Assembly: GCA_019116185.1 (NCBI GenBank)
Contig: DXCD01000177.1
Coordinates: 1 to 7,591 of the forward strand
Reading direction: 5' to 3'
From: Candidatus Mediterraneibacter stercorigallinarum
Lineage (GTDB): Bacteria; Bacillota; Clostridia; Lachnospirales; Lachnospiraceae
Length of the DNA stretch: 7,591 nucleotides
Part shown: positions 1 to 6,093 of the stretch, one piece after another
How the letters are laid out: each line of letters opens with the position of its first letter
Position numbering within the stretch: the stretch's first letter is position 1
Made by a program: the position numbers and the translations under genes
The notes under the pieces: model-generated
Told to the model about the DNA's origin: nothing
Databases searched by the model: none
Seen by the model: only the letters and a program-made list of their open reading frames with translations

Positions 1-91
1 TTCGGAACTATGCGTTGAAATTGGCAGAGAGATTGTCTGAGACGAAGGCGAGTTGCTCTCTGCCAATTTCTGCTTTTAGCATAGTTCCGAA
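1..91. repeat. Long imperfect inverted repeat / stem-loop of unknown role
   Basis: Bases 1-13 (TTCGGAACTATGC) are perfectly complementary to 79-91, and bases 17-31 (GAAATTGGCAGAGAG) are perfectly complementary to 56-70. That gives 28 base pairs broken only by an asymmetric internal loop (14-16 against 71-78), with a 24-base apical loop at 32-55. The right arm is followed on the plus strand by TTTTGTAGTTTT (92-103). It lies downstream of the minus-strand prs gene and at the window edge, so the outer arm may extend further left. Possible identities are an oversized, perhaps bidirectional terminator, a small MITE-like palindromic repeat, or a structured non-coding RNA. The pairing is seen directly; the role is not known. 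Confidence 0.75.
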
Positions 92-143
92 TTTTGTAGT
101 TTTACTTGCCTCGTGGAGCGGAGCCGAAGCCGGCCGTACACAC

Positions 144-164
144 GGTCTGAATACGTATTCGACC
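144..164. repeat. Near-perfect palindrome in the gene-free stretch downstream of prs
   Basis: GAATACGTATTC at 149-160 is a perfect 12-base palindrome. It is flanked by GGTC (144-147) and GACC (161-164), which are also complementary, leaving only T148 unpaired. No T-run follows on either strand, so it does not look like an intrinsic terminator. It could be a protein-binding site or chance. The rest of 92-224 holds only a second short palindrome (AAATCTAGATTT at 215-226, overlapping the prs stop codon) and a tandem pair of CCTCGACA (199-206 and 208-215). No convincing gene was seen there. Confidence 0.4.
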
Positions 165-224
165 TCCCCGCTTCACTGTTTTCGTCCGATTTGCTCACCC
201 TCGACATCCTCGACAAATCTAGAT

Positions 225-1406
225 TTATATTTTCTCACCGCGCGCCCGTTTTTCCAGGAGTGCGTGGATCTTATCTGTCGGGTTCAGTACGGATCCGATC
301 GTCACGTCATGATTCAGGGAATCAATGATCAGCGCCAGGAATTTGCTCATATCTGCCTGGACAAAATACGGTTTCTCGTAGAGTTCCGGCGGCAGATAGG
401 TGAGGTTTGTGGTAATGACCTTATTGATATAGCCCTTTTCGTAGTATTCATCAAATTTATCGAATCCGTCCGTGAACAGACCAAAGGTCGTGCACACAAA
501 GACGCGGCCTGCATTGCGGCTCTTCAGCTGCTTTGCAACATCCAGCATACTTCCTCCGGAGGAGATCATATCATCCACGATGATGACATCCTTGCCATTT
601 ACGTCGTCTCCGAGAAATTCGTGCGCCACGATCGGGTTCTTGCCCCCGATGATCGTGGAGTAGTCGCGGCGTTTATAGAACATACCCATATCAACACCAA
701 GGACATTGGAGAAGTACACTGCACGGTGCATGGCGCCCTCGTCCGGGCTGATGATCATCAGGTGGTCCTTGTCCGGGATCAGGTCAGGCACAGCGTGGAA
801 GAGCGCTTTCATGAACTGATATGGCGGGTTGAAGCTGTCGAATCCGCTTAAGGGGATCGAGTTCTGGACGCGGGGATCATGGGCATCAAATGTAATGATG
901 TTAGAAACGCCCATGTCGGTCAGTTCCTGAAGCGCAAGCGCGCAGTCCAGGGATTCTCTCTTTGTGCGCTTGTGCTGGCGGCTCTCGTACAAGAAAGGCA
1001 TGATCACATTGATCCGGCGCGCCTTTCCTGTGGCAGCAGAGATGATCCTCTTCAAATCCTGGAAATGATCATCCGGTGACATATGATTCAGATGTCCGCT
1101 TACGCTGTAAGTAAGGCTGTAATTACAGACATCTGTCATAATGAACAAGTCTGTTCCGCGGATTGTTTCTTTAAGCACGCCTTTTGCCTCGCCTGTTCCG
1201 AAACGCGGACAACTGCAGTCTACAAGATAATTGTTCGATCTGTAATTGACATACAGGGATGATTCAGATACTTCGCTGACTGTGTTCTCACGGAAGGAAA
1301 CGATGTAATCATTGACTTTCTGTCCCAGTTCCCGGCAGCTTTCCATAGCGACAATCTTTAAAGGAGCGACCGGAAGAGTTTTTTCTAAGAGTTCGATATT
1401 AGACAT
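225..1406 (-). CDS. prs: Ribose-phosphate pyrophosphokinase, long clostridial form
   Basis: This cytoplasmic enzyme transfers the pyrophosphate of ATP to ribose 5-phosphate to make PRPP, the precursor of purines, pyrimidines, NAD, histidine and tryptophan. Family landmarks appear in the usual order. RFGTGE (68-73) sits where RFSDGE is expected, then TIRGTD (81-86), MPFLYESRQHKR (136-147, the ATP-site region), DAHD (174-177), SPDEG (220-224), the flexible catalytic-loop KRR (245-247), and the PRPP-binding loop DVIIVDDMISSGGSM (273-287). At 393 residues it is well above the usual ~315. The extra length appears mainly before residue 68, around 95-112 and at the C-terminus. The ATG has an AGGAG (1413-1417) six bases upstream on the minus strand. 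It is transcribed alone, divergently from the DUF512 gene. The family call is firm; whether the extra segments alter regulation or oligomerisation is unknown. Confidence 0.93.
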   Translation of the reverse strand: MSNIELLEKTLPVAPLKIVAMESCRELGQKVNDYIVSFRENTVSEVSESSLYVNYRSNNYLVDCSCPRFGTGEAKGVLKETIRGTDLFIMTDVCNYSLTYSVSGHLNHMSPDDHFQDLKRIISAATGKARRINVIMPFLYESRQHKRTKRESLDCALALQELTDMGVSNIITFDAHDPRVQNSIPLSGFDSFNPPYQFMKALFHAVPDLIPDKDHLMIISPDEGAMHRAVYFSNVLGVDMGMFYKRRDYSTIIGGKNPIVAHEFLGDDVNGKDVIIVDDMISSGGSMLDVAKQLKSRNAGRVFVCTTFGLFTDGFDKFDEYYEKGYINKVITTNLTYLPPELYEKPYFVQADMSKFLALIIDSLNHDVTIGSVLNPTDKIHALLEKRARGEKI

Positions 1407-1412
1407 GTTTTT

Positions 1413-1417
1413 CTCCT
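1413..1417 (-). promoter_or_regulatory. Ribosome binding site of prs
   Basis: AGGAG on the minus strand, six bases before the ATG at 1406-1404. It fixes the start of prs. Confidence 0.85.
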
Positions 1418-1449
1418 GTTGATGAATTTAATCTGATTTTTACATATCA

Positions 1450-1478
1450 TTTATACCATCTTTTTCCGGGAAATTCAA
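1450..1478 (-). promoter_or_regulatory. Sigma-A-type promoter of prs
   Basis: Read on the minus strand, TTGAAT (1478-1473) is followed after exactly 17 bases by TATAAA (1455-1450). A TG sits one base before the -10, making an extended -10. Predicted transcription starts near 1443, giving a 5' leader of about 37 bases ending in the AGGAG site. The match is good at both boxes; the start point is inferred. Confidence 0.75.
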
Positions 1479-1499
1479 GCTTGGCTCGGGAATTATGCT

Positions 1500-1527
1500 T
1501 TGCGGCGGTTGGGAAGTATGCTATACT
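1500..1527 (+). promoter_or_regulatory. Extended -10 promoter of the DUF512 gene / der operon
   Basis: TGcTATACT (1519-1527) is a well-matched extended -10 element. The -35 is weak: TTGCGG at 1500-1505, 16 bases upstream, shares only TTG with the consensus. Transcription would start near 1534, leaving a leader of about 67 bases. That leader contains a short CGGCT/AGCCG hairpin (1533-1537 with 1554-1558) whose loop carries two copies of GTGGCA. Its -35 lies about 20 bp from the -35 of the divergent prs promoter. Confidence 0.6.
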
Positions 1528-1600
1528 GAATACGGCTGTGGCATGTGTGGCAGAGCCGGGTATCAGTAAAAAGACAGAAAACAGGGAGTCTTGAATATAT

Positions 1601-2920
1601 ATGAAGAAACATGAACATACAGTGGCAGCCGTGCTGCCGGGAAGCATTGCGGAAGAGATGGGCATAGAACCGGGAGATAAGCTTCTGGAGATTGACGGGC
1701 ATGAGATTGAAGACATTTTTGATTATCAGTTTTACGTGGAGGATGAAGAGATCGTTCTGCTGATCGAAAAGCCGGACGGAGAACAGTGGGAGCTGGAGAT
1801 TGAGAAAGATGCCGATGAACAGCTGGGGATTGATTTCGGCCGGGGGCTCATGGATGAGTATCGTTCCTGCTATAATAAATGCATCTTCTGTTTTATTGAT
1901 CAGATGCCGAAGGGAATGCGGGATACCCTGTATTTCAAGGATGATGATTCCAGGCTTTCGTTCCTTCAGGGGAATTATGTTACTTTGACCAATATGAGCG
2001 ACCATGATATTGAACGGATTATAAGATACCGGCTGGAGCCCATTAACATCTCTTTTCAGACGACGAACCCGGAACTGCGGTGCAGGATGCTGCACAACCG
2101 GTTCGCGGGCGATGCGCTTAAGAAAGCAGACATGCTCTATCAGGGCGGGATTGAGATGAACGGGCAGATCGTATTGTGCAAAGGTGTAAATGACGGGGAA
2201 GAGCTGGAACGGTCCATCCGTGACCTGACTGCTTATCTGCCGCTCCTGAAGAGTGTATCCGTTGTCCCGGTCGGTCTGACTAAATTTCGCGACGGGCTGT
2301 TTCCTTTGGAGCCATTTACGAAAGAAGACGCAAAAGAAGTCCTGAGTGTGATCCACAGATGGCAGGATAAGATTTATGAGGAATATGGGCTTCACTTTAT
2401 CCATGCGGGAGATGAGTGGTATCTCCTCGCAGGGGAGGAAGTACCGGAGGAGGAGCGGTATGACGGATATCTCCAGCTTGAGAACGGCGTGGGGATGCTG
2501 AGGCTTCTTTTTAATGAGTTTACAGAAGGCTATGAGACGCTGACCGGGGATGAAAGGCAGGATGAGCTGTCCATGGCAACCGGAAAGCTGGCGTACCCGT
2601 ATATCTGTGCCATGGCGGAGAAGCTCGTGGAGAAGTTCCCGAATGTGAAGATCCATGTATACTGCATTCGAAATGATTTTTTCGGGGAGCGGATCACAGT
2701 GTCCGGGCTGATCACGGGACAGGATCTTACTGCGCAGTTAAAAGGAAAACAACTGGGAAACAGACTTCTGATCCCCTGCAATATGCTGAAAACGGATGAG
2801 GATATTTTCCTGGATGACCTGACGGTAAGGGAGGTATCTGATGCTTTACAAGTTCCGCTTGATATTGTAAAATCAAGCGGACAGGACCTGATCGATGCGG
2901 TCCTGGAAGCAAATGCGTGA
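1601..2920 (+). CDS. PDZ + radical SAM + DUF512 protein of unknown function
   Basis: This 439-residue protein has three parts. An N-terminal PDZ-like domain (about 5-65) contains LPGSIAEEMGIEPGDKLLEI. A radical SAM-like core follows, with a CX3CX2C iron-sulfur motif at C90, C94 and C97 (CYNKCIFC). The C-terminal DUF512 region (about 220-430) includes GDEWYLLAGEEVP (270-282) and ENGVGMLR (294-301). It matches the DUF512/TIGR03279-type family, widespread in Clostridia and Cyanobacteria. Predicted activity is SAM-dependent radical chemistry using a 4Fe-4S cluster, but no substrate is known to me. The ATG at 1601 is preceded in frame by a TGA at 1592-1594 and by GGGAG at 1584-1588, a long 12-base spacing. 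No signal peptide or membrane segment is seen. It heads the run of genes leading into der, 93 bp downstream. Family confidence is high; function is unassigned. Confidence 0.9.
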   Translation: MKKHEHTVAAVLPGSIAEEMGIEPGDKLLEIDGHEIEDIFDYQFYVEDEEIVLLIEKPDGEQWELEIEKDADEQLGIDFGRGLMDEYRSCYNKCIFCFIDQMPKGMRDTLYFKDDDSRLSFLQGNYVTLTNMSDHDIERIIRYRLEPINISFQTTNPELRCRMLHNRFAGDALKKADMLYQGGIEMNGQIVLCKGVNDGEELERSIRDLTAYLPLLKSVSVVPVGLTKFRDGLFPLEPFTKEDAKEVLSVIHRWQDKIYEEYGLHFIHAGDEWYLLAGEEVPEEERYDGYLQLENGVGMLRLLFNEFTEGYETLTGDERQDELSMATGKLAYPYICAMAEKLVEKFPNVKIHVYCIRNDFFGERITVSGLITGQDLTAQLKGKQLGNRLLIPCNMLKTDEDIFLDDLTVREVSDALQVPLDIVKSSGQDLIDAVLEANA

Positions 2921-2960
2921 AATATCAGGAAACAGAAATAAATGAGATGTCGACTGATTG

Positions 2961-2966
2961 TATAAT
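2961..2966 (+). promoter_or_regulatory. Possible internal promoter (-10 only) before der
   Basis: A perfect TATAAT lies in the 93-bp gap between the DUF512 gene and der, but no acceptable -35 is found 16-18 bases upstream (ATAAAT at the 17-base position) and there is no TGN extension. It could supply extra der transcription, or be chance in an AT-rich gap. Confidence 0.3.
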
Positions 2967-3013
2967 ATGAGACTGAACAGATTAGTGAGTAAGAAAAAGA
3001 AAGGCTGAATAAC

Positions 3014-4342
3014 ATGAGTAAACCAGTAGTAGCCATTGTGGGACGCCCCAATGTGGGAAAGTCAACGTTGTTTAACGCACTGGCGGGAGAAAAAATTGCA
3101 ATCGTAAAAGACACTCCGGGAGTGACCAGGGACAGGATCTATGCGGACGTGACATGGCTGGACAAAGAATTTACCCTGATCGATACAGGCGGTATCGAGC
3201 CGGACAGCAAAGATATCATCCTCTCCCAGATGAGGGAGCAGGCGCAGATCGCCATTGATACAGCGGATGTGATCATTTTTATCACGGATGTGAGACAGGG
3301 GCTTGTTGACGCGGATTCCAAAGTGGCGGATATGCTGAGAAGATCCGGGAAGCCGGTGGTCCTGGTGGTGAATAAAGTTGATAATTTTGATAAATACATG
3401 CCTGATGTATATGAGTTCTATAACCTGGGCATCGGCGATCCGGTGCCGGTCTCGGCAGCGTCCAGGCTGGGGCTTGGAGACATGCTGGATGTGGTGGCAG
3501 AGCATTTTCCGGAGGGGAGCGCTCAGGAGGAAGAGGATGACCGTCCCCGTATTGCGATTGTCGGGAAACCGAACGTGGGGAAATCATCTATAGTCAACCG
3601 CCTGCTGGGCGAGAACCGGGTGATCGTCTCTGACGTGGCAGGAACAACAAGGGATGCCATTGACACGGAAATCGTGCACAATGGGAAAGAATATATCTTT
3701 ATCGATACAGCAGGGCTGCGGAGAAAGAATAAGATCAAGGAAGAGCTGGAGAGATACAGCATCATACGTACCGTAACTGCTGTGGAACGGGCGGACGTGG
3801 TCCTCATGGTCATTGACGCTACAGAGGGCGTTACAGAGCAGGATGCCAAGATCGCGGGAATTGCTCATGAGAGAGGCAAAGGCATCATCATTGTCGTAAA
3901 CAAGTGGGATGCTATCGAGAAAAACGACCGGACTATGCGGGAATATGAGAATGATATCCGTCAGGTGCTTTCCTTTATGCCTTATGCAGAGATTATGTAT
4001 GTATCTGCTGTGACCGGACAGAGGCTGGTAAAGCTGTACGACATGATTGATATGGTGATCGAAAACCAGACTCTGCGCATCGCTACCGGCGTGCTCAACG
4101 AGATCATGACAGAGGCAGTGGCAATGCAGCAGCCGCCGTCAGACAAAGGCAAACGGCTGAAGCTGTACTATATCACCCAGGTATCAGTGAAACCGCCGAC
4201 TTTCGTGATCTTTGTAAATGATAAAGAGCTGATGCATTTCTCATATACAAGATATCTGGAAAATAAGATCAGAGAGGCATTCGGCTTCCGGGGGACTTCC
4301 CTGAAGTTTTTTATAAGAGAGAGAAAGGAAAAGGAGCAGTAA
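3014..4342 (+). CDS. der: Ribosome-assembly GTPase Der (EngA)
   Basis: Der is an essential double-GTPase that binds the 50S ribosomal subunit and is needed for its late maturation. The 442-residue length is typical. The first G domain shows GRPNVGKS (10-17), DTPGVTRD (33-40), DTGG (57-60), NKVD (120-123) and SAA (147-149). An acidic linker (QEEEDD, 171-176) leads to the second G domain, with GKPNVGKS (184-191), TTRD (211-214), DTAG (231-234), NKWD (296-299) and SAV (331-333). A KH-like RNA-binding domain fills about 350-437 and ends in a basic tail. Every nucleotide-binding motif is intact in both domains. The ATG has GAAAGG at 2999-3004, nine bases upstream. The stop codon is four bases before plsY, whose ribosome binding site lies inside the last der codons, so the two are very likely co-transcribed. 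Confidence 0.98.
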   Translation: MSKPVVAIVGRPNVGKSTLFNALAGEKIAIVKDTPGVTRDRIYADVTWLDKEFTLIDTGGIEPDSKDIILSQMREQAQIAIDTADVIIFITDVRQGLVDADSKVADMLRRSGKPVVLVVNKVDNFDKYMPDVYEFYNLGIGDPVPVSAASRLGLGDMLDVVAEHFPEGSAQEEEDDRPRIAIVGKPNVGKSSIVNRLLGENRVIVSDVAGTTRDAIDTEIVHNGKEYIFIDTAGLRRKNKIKEELERYSIIRTVTAVERADVVLMVIDATEGVTEQDAKIAGIAHERGKGIIIVVNKWDAIEKNDRTMREYENDIRQVLSFMPYAEIMYVSAVTGQRLVKLYDMIDMVIENQTLRIATGVLNEIMTEAVAMQQPPSDKGKRLKLYYITQVSVKPPTFVIFVNDKELMHFSYTRYLENKIREAFGFRGTSLKFFIRERKEKEQ

Positions 4343-4346
4343 AAAT

Positions 4347-5012
4347 ATGGAACGTTTAATCTGTCTTGCAGTGGGGTATGTGTGCGGTCTCTTTCAGACA
4401 GGTTATCTGGTGGGGAAGATGAACCACATGGATATCAGAAAAAAGGGCAGCGGAAACGCGGGGACAACGAACGCGCTCAGAGTGCTTGGATGGAAAGCTG
4501 GCGTTATCACATTTTTCGGAGACGTATTAAAATGTGTGGCTGCATTTCTGGTCACGTATTTTATGTACCGTGGAAGCGACGTGATGCCCCTGCTCGCCAT
4601 GTATGCGGGAGCCGGAGTGACGCTTGGCCATAACTTTCCGTTTTATATGAATTTTAAAGGTGGAAAGGGTATCGCTGTGATGGCGGGCCTGGTTGTCGTC
4701 AACAGCTTCTGGCATCTGCCCGCGAGTCTTCTTCTGATCCCAATCACGCTGGCATGCTTCCTTGTGCCGGTGGTGGTTACAAGATACATATCCGTGGGCT
4801 CTCTTGCAGCTTACACTGTATTCTGGATCGAGATGGTCATGATCGGCCGGATGGGATGGTTCCAGATGGAGACCGCGCGGTGTTATGAGCTCTATATCGT
4901 GCTTTTCCTGCTGACTGCGCTTGCGTGGTACAGGCACAGACAGAACCTTAAGCGGCTTGCGAACGGCACGGAAAATAAATTCGGGGCAAAGAAAAAAACG
5001 GAAAAGGAGTAA
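4347..5012 (+). CDS. plsY: Glycerol-3-phosphate acyltransferase PlsY
   Basis: This integral membrane enzyme moves the acyl group of acyl-phosphate (made by PlsX) to position 1 of glycerol-3-phosphate, giving lysophosphatidic acid, the first step of phospholipid synthesis in most Gram-positive bacteria. The 221-residue protein carries the family signatures GSGNAGTTN (34-42), GHNFPFYMNFKGGKG (94-108) and a motif-3-like ISVGSLAAY (148-156). Hydrophobic segments lie roughly at 3-22, 50-73, 79-97, 109-145, 150-168 and 179-195. The conserved tail HRQNLKRLANGTENKFG (197-213) is followed by a lysine-rich end. AAGGAG (4331-4336) sits ten bases before the ATG, inside der. Its glycerol-3-phosphate substrate is the product of gpsA, which starts six bases after the plsY stop codon; this adjacency supports coupling of substrate supply and use. 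Confidence 0.97.
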   Translation: MERLICLAVGYVCGLFQTGYLVGKMNHMDIRKKGSGNAGTTNALRVLGWKAGVITFFGDVLKCVAAFLVTYFMYRGSDVMPLLAMYAGAGVTLGHNFPFYMNFKGGKGIAVMAGLVVVNSFWHLPASLLLIPITLACFLVPVVVTRYISVGSLAAYTVFWIEMVMIGRMGWFQMETARCYELYIVLFLLTALAWYRHRQNLKRLANGTENKFGAKKKTEKE

Positions 5013-5018
5013 TGTGGC

Positions 5019-6032
5019 ATGGCAAATGTAGGTGTGCTTGGCGCCGGGAGCTGGGGCACGGCGCTGTCGGTCCTTCTTCACGATAACGGACATCATGTGA
5101 CGATCTGGTCCATCGATGCAAACGAGGTGAAGATGTTAGATGAAAAGAGAGAACATGAGCTGAAGCTGCCGGGAGTAAAGCTGGCAGAGGATATGGTCAT
5201 TACGGGAAATATGGAAGAAGCGATCCGCGGCAAAGATTTTCTTGTGCTTGCGGTGCCGTCTCCATTTACAAGGGCAACGGCCCGCAGCATGAAGCCTTAT
5301 GTCGCTGAAGGACAGATTATTGTGGATGTCGCGAAGGGGATCGAAGAGTCCACGCTTATGACGCTTTCCCAGCAGATTGAGGAGGAGATCCCCCAGGCAG
5401 ATGTTGCAGTGCTTTCAGGGCCGAGCCATGCGGAAGAAGTAGGGCGCAGGCTGCCCACGACCTGCGTGATCGGGGCAAAGACGCAGAAAACAGCAGAGTA
5501 TCTCCAGTCTATGTTCATAAGCCGCGTGTTCCGAGTGTACACAAGTCCGGACATTCTTGGCATTGAACTGGGCGGCTCTCTGAAAAATGTGATTGCCCTG
5601 GCAGCCGGAATTGCCGACGGACTGGGATACGGGGACAATACCAAGGCGGCGCTGATCACCAGAGGGATCGCTGAGATCTCCCGGCTGGGAGTGAAGATGG
5701 GCGGAAAGATCGAGAGCTTCACCGGCCTGACAGGCATCGGAGATCTTATCGTGACATGTGCCAGCGTGCACAGCCGGAACCGGAAAGCAGGATACCTGAT
5801 CGGAAAAGGACTGACCATGGAGGAAGCGATGAACGAGGTCAAGATGGTGGTGGAAGGCGTGTACTCTGCTAAAGCAGCGGCAAAGCTGGCGGAAAAGTAC
5901 GAAGTGTCCATGCCCATCGTGGAGGAAGTAAATAAAGTGCTCTTTGAAGGGAAATCTCCCGCGCAGGCAGTGGATGACCTGATGCAGAGAGAGTCCCGCA
6001 GCGAGAACCGGTCGCTGACATGGAAAGAATAA
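5019..6032 (+). CDS. gpsA: NAD(P)-dependent glycerol-3-phosphate dehydrogenase
   Basis: GpsA reduces dihydroxyacetone phosphate to sn-glycerol 3-phosphate in the cytoplasm, providing the backbone for phospholipids. The 337-residue length is normal. The N-terminal Rossmann fold begins with GAGSWGTAL (8-16, dinucleotide binding). VAKGIE (104-109) and GPSHAEEV (134-141) follow. The C-terminal helical domain holds SLKNV (187-191, K189 being the expected catalytic lysine), GDN (205-207), GLTGIGDLIVTC (236-247) and SRNR (252-255). AAGGAG (5004-5009) lies nine bases before the ATG. A nearer ATG at 5012-5014 is out of frame. It is the last gene of the apparent housekeeping operon; a terminator-like hairpin begins eight bases after its stop codon and leads straight into spoIVA. 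Confidence 0.97.
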   Translation: MANVGVLGAGSWGTALSVLLHDNGHHVTIWSIDANEVKMLDEKREHELKLPGVKLAEDMVITGNMEEAIRGKDFLVLAVPSPFTRATARSMKPYVAEGQIIVDVAKGIEESTLMTLSQQIEEEIPQADVAVLSGPSHAEEVGRRLPTTCVIGAKTQKTAEYLQSMFISRVFRVYTSPDILGIELGGSLKNVIALAAGIADGLGYGDNTKAALITRGIAEISRLGVKMGGKIESFTGLTGIGDLIVTCASVHSRNRKAGYLIGKGLTMEEAMNEVKMVVEGVYSAKAAAKLAEKYEVSMPIVEEVNKVLFEGKSPAQAVDDLMQRESRSENRSLTWKE

Positions 6033-6037
6033 AAATG

Positions 6038-6066
6038 TCATACCCCCTTATGCGTCTGCATACATT
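6038..6066 (+). promoter_or_regulatory. Putative sigma-E (mother-cell) promoter of spoIVA
   Basis: TCATA (6038-6042) fits the conserved part of the sigma-E -35 consensus (KMATATT, or simply ATA). CATACATT (6059-6066) fits the -10 consensus CATACAHT at every position. The ATA to -10 distance is 16 bases, within the known range for this sigma factor. Transcription would start near 6072-6074, leaving a leader of about 20 bases that contains the ribosome binding site. spoIVA is a known sigma-E target in Bacillus subtilis, which supports the call. The promoter lies within the inverted repeat 6040-6089: -35 at the left arm, -10 in the loop. Confidence 0.75.
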
Positions 6067-6093
6067 GTAACAGCAGAACAAGGGGGTATTTTT
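6040..6093 (+). terminator. Terminator-like hairpin between gpsA and spoIVA
   Basis: ATACCCCCTT (6040-6049) pairs perfectly with AAGGGGGTAT (6080-6089). A second helix, TCTGC (6055-6059) with GCAGA (6073-6077), can stack inside it. Five Ts (6089-6093) follow directly, as in a rho-independent terminator for the upstream operon. The T-run is short and ends at the spoIVA start codon, so termination may be incomplete. In read-through RNA the stem would also cover the spoIVA ribosome binding site. Confidence 0.7.
6080..6086 (+). promoter_or_regulatory. Ribosome binding site of spoIVA, embedded in the hairpin
   Basis: AAGGGGG lies seven bases before the ATG at 6094. It is the only Shine-Dalgarno-like sequence near the start and forms the right arm of the 10-bp stem, so its accessibility depends on whether the RNA includes the left arm at 6040-6049. 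Confidence 0.75.

Noticed and set aside
1..8. TTCGGAAC as a possible PurR box related to prs control
   Set aside because: It resembles the reverse complement of the PurBox core, but the preceding base is outside the window, the other arm reads CCGAAT rather than CCGAAC, and it lies downstream of prs, far from its promoter.
113..328. Short plus-strand frame of 71 codons partly in the gene-free stretch
   Set aside because: No ribosome binding site before its ATG, composition rich in Arg and Ser, and its second half overlaps the end of prs antisense.
15..851. Long plus-strand open frame of 278 codons over the hairpin and prs
   Set aside because: It is antisense to the well-supported prs gene, lacks a ribosome binding site, starts inside the inverted repeat and shows no recognisable motif.
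1493..2656. Minus-strand open frame of 387 codons
   Set aside because: It is an antisense shadow of the DUF512 gene, whose domains are clear; no start signals or family motifs are seen on the minus strand.
5297..6041. Minus-strand open frames opposite gpsA
   Set aside because: gpsA is full length with all motifs intact; the antisense frames have low-complexity Ser/Pro/Arg or His/Cys-rich translations and no ribosome binding sites.
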